Positions 1-8,394 of a stretch of DNA of 50,553 nt are shown in pieces (the stretch's first letter is position 1; every line of letters begins with the position of its first letter). The position numbers and the translations under genes were made by a program. This stretch comes from Caulobacterales bacterium (GTDB lineage Bacteria; Pseudomonadota; Alphaproteobacteria; Caulobacterales; Caulobacteraceae), in assembly GCA_947474395.1 (NCBI GenBank), contig CANJID010000001.1:82083-132635 (forward strand), written 5' to 3'. The notes below the pieces were generated by a model. It was not told where the DNA came from. It saw only the letters and a list, made by a program, of their open reading frames with translations, and made no database searches.

Positions 1-1005
1 CCCGACGATCTCGGCGTACCGCTCGATCCTCTGGGCCACCAGCTCGGGGTGCTCGACGTAGTTGGAGCAGGAATCCAGGGTCCCCGGGATCAGCACCTTG
101 TCGCCCGGGATCTTGGCGTCGCGCCAATGGATCCACTCGTGCTCGTGCCGCGCATTGGCGCCCTCGAACAGGATCCCCGCCGGCTTGGCCTTGAGGATGA
201 TCGACATGATCTTCTCGACCGGGATGTCGAAGTCGTGGGGGCCTTCGTAGTTGCCCCAGCAGATGTGGTAGCGGCACTTCTCGGCGGGGATGCCCGTCAG
301 GGCGTAGTTCATCGCCTCGACGTGGATCTCGGACTGCTTGAGGAACTGCGCCTCCGTCAGGTCCTGGAAGCCGATGTGGGCGGCCATGGCCAGGTCCGGG
401 CAGTCGAGCTGGAGCAGCAGGCCCGCGTCGATGATGAGGGCGTATTCCTGCTTCATCACCTCGGCGAGCGCCCAGACATATTCCTCGTGGGTCTTGTAGT
501 AGGCGTTGGGCTGGAAGGCGGTGACCAGCCCCGGCGAGGCCGAGTTCATGAAGGCTTCCGCCACCCCGTACTTCTTCGCCGAGGCGGTCAGGTTGGCGAT
601 GTCGGTCTTCAGCGAGGACCAGTCCTTCACCGTGATCGGGCCGATGCAGGAGGCCCGGCGGAACTCCTGGGTCCCGGTCATGCGGGCGATCTTGGCGCGG
701 AACTCCGGGTGGGCGGCCATGTCCTTCGGGGAGCGGCGCTCGTTGTTGCCGCCGAAGCCGTTCAGCCGGTCCATCATGTAGGTCGAATAGCTGACCTTGG
801 AGGCCTCCCCGTCGGAGGGGATGTCGATCCCGACCTCGGTCTGGCGGCGCATCACCTCGTCCACCGCATGGGCGATGGTGGACTCGTACACCCCCGGCTC
901 CATGGCCTCGCCGTGGTCCTTCTTGAGCAGGACGTCCACCAGCGACTGCGGCCTGGGCAGACTGCCCACGTGGGTGGTGATGATGCGATCCGTACTGAGC
1001 CTCAA
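1..1005 (-). CDS. Cobalamin-independent methionine synthase II family protein (C-terminal part beyond window)
   Basis: This is a MetE C-terminal-type TIM barrel (COG0620-like). The product begins RLSTDRIITTHVGSLPRP, the standard opening of the stand-alone family, and contains the zinc-ligand motif HICWGN and later PGTLDSCSNYVEHP, which holds the second metal-binding Cys. 335 residues are visible with no stop; family members are about 370-380, so only the last few dozen residues are missing. The start is a TTG at 1005-1003 preceded by GGGGGAGG at eight bases; an in-frame GTG at 1029 lacks that site. These short homologues usually lack the N-terminal folate domain of true MetE, so the methyl donor is uncertain. 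It is divergent from the antiporter at 1080. Confidence 0.9.
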   Translation of the reverse strand, partial: MRLSTDRIITTHVGSLPRPQSLVDVLLKKDHGEAMEPGVYESTIAHAVDEVMRRQTEVGIDIPSDGEASKVSYSTYMMDRLNGFGGNNERRSPKDMAAHPEFRAKIARMTGTQEFRRASCIGPITVKDWSSLKTDIANLTASAKKYGVAEAFMNSASPGLVTAFQPNAYYKTHEEYVWALAEVMKQEYALIIDAGLLLQLDCPDLAMAAHIGFQDLTEAQFLKQSEIHVEAMNYALTGIPAEKCRYHICWGNYEGPHDFDIPVEKIMSIILKAKPAGILFEGANARHEHEWIHWRDAKIPGDKVLIPGTLDSCSNYVEHPELVAQRIERYAEIVG

Positions 1006-1079
1006 AAGCGCCTCCCCCGAATTAGACACTACCTTAGGAAGCCGAAGCCGCTGAGACTAGGGGCCGAAGAGGAGACTGG

Positions 1080-2855
1080 ATGGCCGCAGGCAGCGTATCG
1101 CCCGCCGACTACAAGGACGTGGTCCTGTTCCTGGCCACGGCGGGGATCGTCGTGCCCCTGTTCAAGCGGCTGAAGATCAGCCCGACCCTCGGCTTCCTGG
1201 GCGCCGGCGTGGCGCTGGGGCCCTTCGGTCTGGCCCAGCTCGCGGACCAGTTTCCCTGGCTGGGGGCGATCACCGTCGGCAACCCTCAGGAGGTGGCGCA
1301 ACTCGCCGAACTGGGGGTGGTGTTCCTGCTCTTCACCATCGGGCTGGAGCTCTCCTGGGAGCGGCTGAAACTGATGCGCCGGATGGTGTTCGGCCTCGGC
1401 TTCGCCCAGGTCATCCTGTCCTCCGTCACCATCGGCGGCCTCGTCATGCTCGCGGGCCAGCCGTTCCTCACCGCCGTGGCCATAGGCTCGGCCCTGGCGC
1501 TGTCCTCCACCGCCCTGGTCATGCCGGAGCTGGCCGAGCGCCGGCGCCTGCATTCCGCCTCTGGCCGCGCGACCTTCGCCATCCTGCTGTTCCAGGACCT
1601 GGCCGTGGCGCCGATCCTGGTGGCCCTGACCGTGTTCGGCCGGGACAAGGGCGGCTTCACTCCCGCGGACCTGCTGGCCCTGGCGCCCGCCGCGGCGGGC
1701 CTCGCCGCCATAGTGGTGATCGGGCGGCTGGTCCTACGCCCCATGATGAAGTCGGTGGCCCGGGCGCGCTCCGAAGAACTGTTCATGGCCGCGACCCTGC
1801 TGATCGTCATCGGCACCGGGCTGGCGGCGGCGGCGGCCGGGCTCTCCATGGCCCTCGGCGCCTTCGTGGCCGGCATCCTCCTGGCCGAGACCGAGTACCG
1901 CCACGAGGTCGAGGTGAAGGTCGAGCCCTTCAAGGGCCTCCTGCTCGGCCTGTTCTTCGTCTCGGTGGGGATCGGCCTCGACCTGTCGGCGGTGGCCAAC
2001 AAGCCGCTCATGACCCTCGGCGTCGCGGCGGGGCTGATCCTGCTGAAGACGGTGATCACCGGCGGCCTCGGCCGCGCTTTCGGGCTGAAGCAGGCGCCGG
2101 CCATGGAAACCGCCCTGGCCGTGGCCTCGGGCGGCGAGTTCGCCTTCGTGATCCTGAACCAGGCGATCGGCTCGGGCCTGGTTGATCCGGCCGTGGGCGA
2201 GGCCCTGCTGGTCTCGGCCACTCTCAGCCTGTTCGTGGTGCCCTTCCTGATCGGCCTGGGCGGGAAGATGGCCGGGCGCATGGCTGGAGCGGCGCTGCGC
2301 AACGAGACCCTGCCGGACGACGACGGGCCTCCGCAGGTGCTGATCGTCGGCTACGGCCGGGTCGGCCAACTCATCGGCGAGATGCTCACCGTGCATGAGA
2401 TCGCCTGGCGGGCGGTCGACCGCACACCCCGGTCGGTCGAGGCGGGACGCCGCGCCGGCAAGGAAATCTACTTCGGCGACGCGGCCAACACCGAGTTCCT
2501 CAAGCGCATGGGCCTGGCCAATGCGCCCGCGATCGTCGTGACCATGGACGCGCCGGAGGCGACCGAGGCGGTGGTCGCCGGCGCCCGCAGCCTGCGCCCC
2601 GACCTGACCATCGTCGCCCGGGCCCGCGACGCCCGCCACGCGGGCCGCCTCTACGGCCTCGGGGCCAGCGACGTGGTGCCGGAAACCATCGAGGCCAGCC
2701 TGCAGCTCTCTGAGGCCCTCTTGGTGGACATCGGCATCCCCATGGGCCTGGTCATCGCCTCGATCCACGAGAAGCGCGACGAGTACCGCAAGGCCCTGAA
2801 CCGCCCCGAGGCGTTGGGCGGGAGGCGTAAGCGGGCCAGGGATTCGGCCAACTGA
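1080..2855 (+). CDS. CPA2-family cation:proton antiporter with RCK/TrkA-N domain (Kef-like)
   Basis: Inner-membrane K+/H+ or Na+/H+ exchanger. Roughly residues 1-395 form a run of hydrophobic helices with the family phrases LGFLGAGVALGPFG and LFTIGLELSWERL, and an FQDLAVAP motif. Residues about 408-530 form a Rossmann RCK domain opening VLIVGYGRVGQLIGEML and followed by FGDAANTEFLKRMG. Length of 591 residues is normal for KefB/KefC. ATG 1080 follows GAGGAG at a good distance. The KefF/KefG ancillary subunit is not next door, so glutathione gating is not implied. The 3' end runs into a composite palindromic repeat shared with the convergent dehydrogenase gene. Confidence 0.93.
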   Translation: MAAGSVSPADYKDVVLFLATAGIVVPLFKRLKISPTLGFLGAGVALGPFGLAQLADQFPWLGAITVGNPQEVAQLAELGVVFLLFTIGLELSWERLKLMRRMVFGLGFAQVILSSVTIGGLVMLAGQPFLTAVAIGSALALSSTALVMPELAERRRLHSASGRATFAILLFQDLAVAPILVALTVFGRDKGGFTPADLLALAPAAAGLAAIVVIGRLVLRPMMKSVARARSEELFMAATLLIVIGTGLAAAAAGLSMALGAFVAGILLAETEYRHEVEVKVEPFKGLLLGLFFVSVGIGLDLSAVANKPLMTLGVAAGLILLKTVITGGLGRAFGLKQAPAMETALAVASGGEFAFVILNQAIGSGLVDPAVGEALLVSATLSLFVVPFLIGLGGKMAGRMAGAALRNETLPDDDGPPQVLIVGYGRVGQLIGEMLTVHEIAWRAVDRTPRSVEAGRRAGKEIYFGDAANTEFLKRMGLANAPAIVVTMDAPEATEAVVAGARSLRPDLTIVARARDARHAGRLYGLGASDVVPETIEASLQLSEALLVDIGIPMGLVIASIHEKRDEYRKALNRPEALGGRRKRARDSAN

Positions 2856-2856
2856 T

Positions 2857-2963
2857 CCTTCCCCTTGATGGGGAAGGTGTCGCGGCGAAGCCGTGACGGA
2901 TGGGGTGGAGCGGCGGCCCCCACCCGTCCGCTTCGCGTCCACCCTCCCCACAAGGGGGAGGGA
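2857..2963. repeat. Composite palindromic repeat, copy 1
   Basis: Two facing units lie between the convergent antiporter and dehydrogenase genes. The left arm is CTTCCCC-ttga-TGGGGAAG followed by a small variable stem (CGGC-gaa-GCCG); the right arm is a mirror unit ending CCCTCCCC-aca-AGGGGGAGGG. The repeat begins just after the antiporter stop and ends two bases before the stop of the dehydrogenase. It could act as a bidirectional terminator. It is the most divergent copy of the family. Confidence 0.8.
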
Positions 2964-2964
2964 G

Positions 2965-3822
2965 CTATTCCGTCGACGGCGTTCCCATTCCCAAAAACCC
3001 CAGCAACGCCTCCACCTCCGCGCCGCCGCCGGCTTGGTCGGCGGCCATGCGCTCGTAGAGCCGGGCCGCGCCTTCGAACATGCCGTCGCCGCCGGGCGGG
3101 CCGAGGAAGGCGGCGATCTCCTCCATCTCGGCCACCCAGCGGTAGGCCTTGGGCAGCATGTCGGGGATTCGCACCTCGGCGCGCTTGAGGGCCGATGGCT
3201 GGCTGGCCGCGAGTTCGGCGTGCAAGTGCTTGTCGACGCCCGCCCTGACCGCCGCCAGCATCACCGCCGTGGCGACGGCGGTCGTGCCCTTGGTCAGGCC
3301 CGCGTAACACATCTTCAGGGCCGACGCCGCGCCGACGCCGCCCTCGATGGGGCGTACGTCCAGGCCGTAATCGTTGAGCCTTGCCAGGCGCGGCGCCGCG
3401 TCCCCCGAGGCGTAGAAGACCGGGGTGTAGCGCCCGTCCACGGCCGGCGGCCCGCCGATGATGCCCGCGTCCACGAAGGGCGTGTAGGCCGCCGTGACGA
3501 CGGCTTCGACCCGCTTCACCGTCTGCGGATTGATCGCGTTGCAGTCGGCGTAGAGGGGCTTGGCCTCCGCCCTCGCCAGCACCGGCAACAGGCGCTCGGC
3601 CAGTTCGTGCGCGGACCCCGGTGGGACGATGGACAGGATGATGTCCGCGCCCGTGAGCGCCTCCAGCTCCACGGGGACCATGCCCGCTTCCGCCGCCCGC
3701 CGGGCGCTTTCGGGGCCGCGCCCCTCCAGCACCGTCAGCACCCGCACGCCGTTGACGGCCAACCGCCGGCCCACGGCGGCGCCCATGGCCCCAGGGGCGA
3801 TGACGGCGACGGTGGGGGCCAT
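2965..3822 (-). CDS. NAD(P)-dependent beta-hydroxyacid dehydrogenase-like protein (DUF1932 type)
   Basis: 285 residues of the 6-phosphogluconate/3-hydroxyisobutyrate dehydrogenase superfamily. The N-terminus VAVIAPGAMGAAVGRRL is the dinucleotide-binding GxxGxxxG fold. SIVPPGSA and DCNAINPQTV are typical of the DUF1932-type branch, and the all-helical half contains SALKMCYAGLTKGTTA with the conserved lysine. Substrate cannot be deduced. The gene starts four bases after the pabC stop, so it is probably the last gene of the pabB-pabC operon, though nothing ties it to folate synthesis. The stop touches the palindromic repeat downstream. Confidence 0.87.
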   Translation of the reverse strand: MAPTVAVIAPGAMGAAVGRRLAVNGVRVLTVLEGRGPESARRAAEAGMVPVELEALTGADIILSIVPPGSAHELAERLLPVLARAEAKPLYADCNAINPQTVKRVEAVVTAAYTPFVDAGIIGGPPAVDGRYTPVFYASGDAAPRLARLNDYGLDVRPIEGGVGAASALKMCYAGLTKGTTAVATAVMLAAVRAGVDKHLHAELAASQPSALKRAEVRIPDMLPKAYRWVAEMEEIAAFLGPPGGDGMFEGAARLYERMAADQAGGGAEVEALLGFLGMGTPSTE

Positions 3823-3825
3823 GGG

Positions 3826-4587
3826 CTAGATCGCCTCGGCGACGGCCGCGCGGGCGCGGGCGATCAGGGGGTGGTCGGCCAGGGCCGCGCTGTCCAGGGC
3901 GGAGGCGGGGCGCACGCCGATCAGGCTCGAGGTCAGGAACACCGCCTCAGCGCGGGCGAGAACTTCCGGGTCGGCGGCGACCTCGTGCGCGCCCAGCCGC
4001 TCGATCAGGAGGCCGCGGATGGTCCCGTCGAGCACGCCGCAGTCGAGGGACGGGGTGAAGAGCTCGCGCCCCTCGATCCAGAACAGGTTGGCGGCCGCCG
4101 CGCAGGCGACCCGTCCGTCGGTGGAGAGCATCACCGCCTCGTCGGCCCCGGCGGCGCGGGCCTGGCTCCGCGCCATCACCTGATCCAGATAGGCGAGGGT
4201 CTTCAGCCGGGAAGTCGGCGAGGACGGATTGCGCCGCACCGTGCTGGTCGCCAGCCGCACCGGCGAGGACAGAAGCGGCGTCTGCACCGCCCCGACGATC
4301 AGGCGGGGGGAGGGGGCTTCGGGCCGGTCGAGGCCCCGCCCGCCGGAGCCCGCGGTCCAGGTGACTCGCACCGCCGCCCGCTGGTCGGCCAGGCCGCCGG
4401 CCGTCAGGGCCTCGCGCGCCTGTGTTTCGCAGGTTGATGGGGCGGGGGCAGGCAGGCCGAGCGCCGCGCAGCCGCGCGCCAGCCGGTCCATATGCCGGTC
4501 CCACAGCATCAACTCCCCCGCCTTGGCGAGCACCGTCTCGAACAGCCCGTCGCCGAGAAGCAAACCACGGTCGTCCATCGGGATCAT
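3826..4587 (-). CDS. pabC: Aminotransferase class IV, 4-amino-4-deoxychorismate lyase
   Basis: PLP enzyme that splits aminodeoxychorismate into p-aminobenzoate and pyruvate for folate synthesis. It opens MIPMDDRGLLLGDGLFETV, the class IV signature, and has SRLKTLAYLDQ with the Schiff-base lysine, then ANLFWIEG and GVLDGTIRGL. 253 residues is close to the family length. The frame is open far upstream, but the gene starts at ATG 4587, whose ATGA overlaps the pabB stop. That coupling and the neighbour identify it as PabC rather than a branched-chain or D-amino-acid aminotransferase. Confidence 0.92.
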   Translation of the reverse strand: MIPMDDRGLLLGDGLFETVLAKAGELMLWDRHMDRLARGCAALGLPAPAPSTCETQAREALTAGGLADQRAAVRVTWTAGSGGRGLDRPEAPSPRLIVGAVQTPLLSSPVRLATSTVRRNPSSPTSRLKTLAYLDQVMARSQARAAGADEAVMLSTDGRVACAAAANLFWIEGRELFTPSLDCGVLDGTIRGLLIERLGAHEVAADPEVLARAEAVFLTSSLIGVRPASALDSAALADHPLIARARAAVAEAI

Positions 4588-5939
4588 GGGGCGGCCTCCG
4601 TCAGGGCCTTGCGGAACATGGCGGCCTTGTCGCCGGTCTCGTCTCGCTCGGCAGTCGGCCGGCTGTCGGCGACGATGCCGGCGCCGGCGCGGACCTCGAA
4701 GCGCCAGGCGCCGTCCAGCTCGCGCAAGGGGGCGGTTCGGATCAGCACGCTGGAGTCGAAGGCGCCGTCGACGCCGGCCCAGAACAGGCTGCCGCAATAG
4801 GGTCCGCGCCGGCTCTCGTAGCGGGCGATCACCTTCATGGCCTGGATCTTCGGCGCGCCGGTGATCGAGCCCGGCGGGAAGGCGGCGCCGAAGAGATCGA
4901 GGGCGTCGCGTTCGGGCTGCAGGGCCCCGATGACGGTGGAGACCAGGTGGTGGACGTTGGCGTAGCTCTCCACCACGAACAGCTCCGGGACCTTGACCGA
5001 TCCGGGGATGGAGACCCGCGACAGGTCGTTGCGCATCAGGTCGACGATCATCAGGTTCTCGGCCCGGTCCTTGGCGCTGGCCTCCAGGGCGGCGGCGAGG
5101 CGCGCGTCCTCGGCCGGGGTGGCGCCCCGGGGCAGGGTGCCCTTGATCGGCTGGGTCAGGGCCATCAGCCCGTCCTTGCCCGCCTCGACCTTCAGGAACC
5201 GCTCCGGCGAGTTGGAGACCACGGCCCGGCCGGGCAGGCGCCAGTAGGCGCAGAAGGGCGCGGGGCTGGTGGCGGCCAGGCGCGCGAAGAGGTCGAAGGG
5301 GGCGATCCCGGCTGAGAGGGTCCCGGTCCAGGTGCGGGCGATGTTGGCCTGGAAAATCTCGCCGGCGGCGATGGCCTCGACCACCTCGGCGACAGCGGCC
5401 TCGTAGGTCTCCGGCGGCTCGGTGGCGGCGTAGCTTTCGGCCAGCGGCCCCGACCAGTTGCGGGGGGCGGCCGAGGCGCCCAGCCAGGACAGGGCGTCGC
5501 GGGCCCGGCTCTCGGCCTCCGCGTCGTCCTCGCCCCGGCCCAGCGCCAGCACGCGGCTCTTGGCGTGATCGAAGGCCAGCACCGCCGGATAGAACGCCAG
5601 GCTCAGGTCCGGCCAGCCCTCGGCGGGGACCAGGGGCAGCGACTCCAGCCGCGCGCCGAGTTCGTACGACGCCAGGCCGATCAGTCCGCCCTGGAACGGC
5701 GGCCCGTCGGCGCGGGCCGGCAGGCGCGGGCCCAGCATGGCTTGGGCGACCGCGATGGGATCGCGCGGGTCGCCGGGGGGAATGTCGGCGACACCTGAGG
5801 GGGAGCGGGCAAGGTAGCTCCAGCGCGCATCCCGCCCGCCGTCGGACAGGAGGCACACCGCATGGTCCTCGTCCGCGAAGGCGGCGGCGACCGAAACGGG
5901 GTCCCGCCACGCCGCCTCGATGATCGCGCAGGCTCGCAT
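4584..5939 (-). CDS. pabB: Aminodeoxychorismate synthase component I
   Basis: Chorismate-using enzyme that aminates chorismate to 4-amino-4-deoxychorismate with ammonia from a PabA glutaminase, which is not in this window. 451 residues. Signatures include SPERFL (244-249), PIKGT with the catalytic lysine K266, the segment AENLMIVDLMRNDL, and GSITGAPKIQAM near the end. The PIKGT motif distinguishes PabB from TrpE. Start is ATG 5939 with no convincing ribosome-binding site. It leads a three-gene leftward operon with pabC (4-base overlap) and the dehydrogenase. It is divergent from the aldo/keto reductase gene. Confidence 0.93.
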   Translation of the reverse strand: MRACAIIEAAWRDPVSVAAAFADEDHAVCLLSDGGRDARWSYLARSPSGVADIPPGDPRDPIAVAQAMLGPRLPARADGPPFQGGLIGLASYELGARLESLPLVPAEGWPDLSLAFYPAVLAFDHAKSRVLALGRGEDDAEAESRARDALSWLGASAAPRNWSGPLAESYAATEPPETYEAAVAEVVEAIAAGEIFQANIARTWTGTLSAGIAPFDLFARLAATSPAPFCAYWRLPGRAVVSNSPERFLKVEAGKDGLMALTQPIKGTLPRGATPAEDARLAAALEASAKDRAENLMIVDLMRNDLSRVSIPGSVKVPELFVVESYANVHHLVSTVIGALQPERDALDLFGAAFPPGSITGAPKIQAMKVIARYESRRGPYCGSLFWAGVDGAFDSSVLIRTAPLRELDGAWRFEVRAGAGIVADSRPTAERDETGDKAAMFRKALTEAAP

Positions 5940-6016
5940 GGGCGCGGGACTAGCGCGCCTGGGGCAAAACCGATACCGGTTTTCGCCGCCCCGGAAGCGG
6001 CGGATGGAGCCTATTG

Positions 6017-6979
6017 ATGGAACTGCGCAGGCTGGGACGCTCGGAGTTGCGGATCGCGCCGGTGGTTCTCGGCGGCAATGTGTTCGGCTGGAACGTGGAC
6101 CAGCCGACCGCCAACCGCATGTTCGACACCTTCGTCGATGCGGGCTTCAACGCCATCGACACGGCCGACGTCTATTCCAGCTGGATCCCCGGCCACGTCG
6201 GCGGCGAGTCCGAGCGGGTGATCGGCGAGTGGCTGAAGACCAGCGGCAAGCGCGACAAGGTCGTGATCATGACCAAGCTCGGCGTGGAGATGGGGCCGGG
6301 CAAGAAGGGCCTGTCCCGCCGCTACATGCACGAGGCGATCGAGGCATCCTTGAGCCGCCTGCAGACCGACTACGTCGACCTCTACCAGTCCCACCGGGAC
6401 GACGAGGAGACTTCCCTGGACGAGACCCTCTCGTCCTACGCCGAGCTGATCAAGGCGGGCAAGGTGCGGGCCATCGGCGCCTCCAACTACACCGCCGCCA
6501 GACTCCGGGAGGCCGAAGCCGTCTCGAAGCGCCTGGGCGTTCCCCGCTTCGAGAGCCTGCAGCCCTATTACAACCTGGTGGAACGGGCCCAGTTCGAGGG
6601 CGAGCTCTCGGACTACTGCACCTCGGCCGAGGTGGGCGTGATCCCCTATTTCGGCCTCGGCGCCGGCTTCCTGACGGGCAAGTACCGCTCCGAGAAGGAC
6701 CTTGAGGGGCGCGCCCGCGGCTACCATGTGAAGAAGTATCTGAACGACTGGGGTCTGGGCGTGCTCGCGGCGCTCGATTCTGTCGCCGCCCGCCACAAGG
6801 CCACGCCCGCGCAGGTCGCGCTGGCCTGGCTGATGACCAAGATCGCCGCCCCCATCGCCAGCGCCACCTCCCTCGAACAACTCACCGAAATCCTCAAGGC
6901 CGCCGAGCTGAAGCTCGATGCGGCCGACATCAAGGCCCTGGAGCACGCCAGCGCTCCCGAAACGGCCGCAGCGGAGTAA
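6017..6979 (+). CDS. Aldo/keto reductase
   Basis: NADPH-dependent carbonyl reductase with a TIM-barrel fold. The catalytic tetrad is visible: D48 and Y53 in NAIDTADVYS, K87 in MTKLG, H126 in DLYQSHRDDE. IGASNYTAARL and LQPYYNLVER are family signatures. The ATG at 6017 is preferred over the adjacent TTG at 6014, with GGAG eight bases upstream. Length of 320 residues is normal, closest to the AKR11/YajO-like branch. The next gene starts eight bases after its stop, so the two are probably co-transcribed. Substrate unknown. Confidence 0.92.
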   Translation: MELRRLGRSELRIAPVVLGGNVFGWNVDQPTANRMFDTFVDAGFNAIDTADVYSSWIPGHVGGESERVIGEWLKTSGKRDKVVIMTKLGVEMGPGKKGLSRRYMHEAIEASLSRLQTDYVDLYQSHRDDEETSLDETLSSYAELIKAGKVRAIGASNYTAARLREAEAVSKRLGVPRFESLQPYYNLVERAQFEGELSDYCTSAEVGVIPYFGLGAGFLTGKYRSEKDLEGRARGYHVKKYLNDWGLGVLAALDSVAARHKATPAQVALAWLMTKIAAPIASATSLEQLTEILKAAELKLDAADIKALEHASAPETAAAE

Positions 6980-6987
6980 GTCCCCCT

Positions 6988-7611
6988 ATGAAGAAGATCG
7001 AGATCGACGTCTTTTCCGACATCGTCTGTCCCTGGTGCTTCATCGGCATGAGCCAGCTCGACAAGGCTCTGGCCGAGCTGGAGGGCGAGGTGGAGGCCAC
7101 CGTCACCCACCACCCCTTCATGCTCGACGCCAACACCCCGGAGGGCGGGGTGAACCTGCGCGAATGGTTGCGCGACCGCTTCGGCGGCGACCCGGCTGCC
7201 GCCTGGGCCCAGCTCGAGGGCGCCGCCGCGCGCGCCGGGGTGGACCTGAAAGTCGCCCGCCAGCCGATGAACTACAACACGGCCAAGTCCCACACCCTGC
7301 TGCGCCACGCCGGCGAGCACACCCACGAGATGAACCGGGCCCTGTTCGAGTCCTATTTCGTGAAGGGCGAGAACATCGACGACGACGACGTCCTGGTCCG
7401 TATCGCCGGCGAGAACGGCATGGACGAGGCCACGGCCCGCAAGCTCCTGGCCGACAGCCAGGAGATCAGCGCCACCTACCGCGAGGCCCAGCGCGGCGCG
7501 ATGAGCGGCGTCACCGGCGTGCCCTTCTTCGTCTTCAACAAAAAGCTGGCGACTTCGGGCGCCCAGCCGCCGGAAGCCCTGAAGCAGGCGATCCGCCAAG
7601 CCGCGGCTTGA
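6988..7611 (+). CDS. DsbA-family oxidoreductase, FrnE-like
   Basis: Cytoplasmic DsbA-like thioredoxin-fold protein of the FrnE/2-hydroxychromene-2-carboxylate isomerase group. The active site C14-P-W-C17 sits in DIVCPWCFIG and the cis-proline region reads TGVPFFVFN; there is no signal peptide. 207 residues matches FrnE. In the family these proteins act as disulfide isomerases or in oxidative-stress protection; here the role is inferred only. It lies eight bases after the aldo/keto reductase and is followed by a palindromic repeat. Confidence 0.9.
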   Translation: MKKIEIDVFSDIVCPWCFIGMSQLDKALAELEGEVEATVTHHPFMLDANTPEGGVNLREWLRDRFGGDPAAAWAQLEGAAARAGVDLKVARQPMNYNTAKSHTLLRHAGEHTHEMNRALFESYFVKGENIDDDDVLVRIAGENGMDEATARKLLADSQEISATYREAQRGAMSGVTGVPFFVFNKKLATSGAQPPEALKQAIRQAAA

Positions 7612-7617
7612 TCCTTC

Positions 7618-7664
7618 GAGCGCGTCGGGCGGCGAAACCGCTCACACTTTCGCCTGACGCGCTC
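7618..7664. repeat. GAGCGCGTC palindromic repeat, copy 1
   Basis: Bounded by GAGCGCGTC and its reverse complement GACGCGCTC, with an inner GGCGAAA/TTTCGCC stem. It matches the element at 19527-19576 base for base apart from one missing C, in the same orientation. It lies just after the FrnE stop and may help terminate that transcript. Confidence 0.85.
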
Positions 7665-7697
7665 TGGTGATCCGTACTTCCCCTGAGTTGCGTGGTC

Positions 7698-7729
7698 CGG
7701 ACACGCCGCCTACATCGGCGGCGTGTCCG
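7698..7729. promoter_or_regulatory. Perfect 13-bp inverted repeat over the globin start
   Basis: CGGACACGCCGCC, a six-base loop TACATC, then the exact reverse complement GGCGGCGTGTCCG. The GTG start of the globin gene (7723) lies inside the right arm. It could be an operator, an mRNA hairpin that hides the start, or a terminator without a T-run for the upstream gene. Confidence 0.6.
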
Positions 7730-8181
7730 ATGCCTCCGACGAGTTCCGAGTAGCTTCCCGCCGCGCCGCCCTGGCGCCGGGAACGCCCCTGGGCGTGACC
7801 GAGGACATGATCCGCACTCTGGTCGACGCCTTCTACGACAAGGTGCGGGTGGACCCGGAACTGGGCCCGATCTTCGCTCGCCACATCCCTGGCGACTGGG
7901 GTCCACACCTGGCCAAGATGTACGACTTCTGGTCCTCGGTGACGCTGATGACCGGGCGCTATCACGGCACGCCCATGGCGGCCCACGCGCCGCTCCCCAT
8001 CGAGGCGGCGCACTTCCAGCGCTGGCTGGCCCTGTTCCGCCAGACCGCGACGGAGGTCTGCCCCGCCCCGGCGGCGGCCCTGTTCGTCGATCGGGCCGAA
8101 CGGATTGCGCAAAGCCTGCAGCTCGGACTCGACTTTCACCACGGAAGACTTATCGTTGATCACCTGTATGGGCGCACCTAG
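7723..8181 (+). CDS. Group III truncated hemoglobin
   Basis: Small haem globin with a 2-over-2 fold, in the family linked to oxygen or nitric-oxide chemistry. DAFYDKVRVDPELGPIF is the group III signature with Tyr B10 (Y39). H62 is the probable E7 residue, H88 in MAAHAPL the proximal F8 histidine, and W101 in HFQRWLAL the G8 tryptophan. 152 residues is slightly longer than usual because of the first 25 residues. The GTG start falls in the arm of a perfect inverted repeat; an internal ATG at 7807 would leave a short protein still containing helix B. Confidence 0.87.
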   Translation: MSDASDEFRVASRRAALAPGTPLGVTEDMIRTLVDAFYDKVRVDPELGPIFARHIPGDWGPHLAKMYDFWSSVTLMTGRYHGTPMAAHAPLPIEAAHFQRWLALFRQTATEVCPAPAAALFVDRAERIAQSLQLGLDFHHGRLIVDHLYGRT

Positions 8182-8394
8182 GCGCCCCCCAGGGCTTTCC
8201 GGCGAGTGGGAGGCGTGCGGCCCACGCCTTCGTCTGCTATTGGACTGATCGACGCTGCTCGTCCCGAGCCCTTGAACCGGCCACGGGCGCGCCAACAAAA
8301 AACCAATCGGGAGGGTGAACCGGCCAGGCGCCGGTCCAGCCGAGATGTCCAGCAGACGCGCTCCGCGAGGGGCGAACCCTAGGAGACCTGAATC

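Noticed and set aside
4588-5910. Same-frame N-terminal extension of pabC
   Set aside because: The frame is open through pabB but meaningless there; PabC homology begins at ATG 4587.
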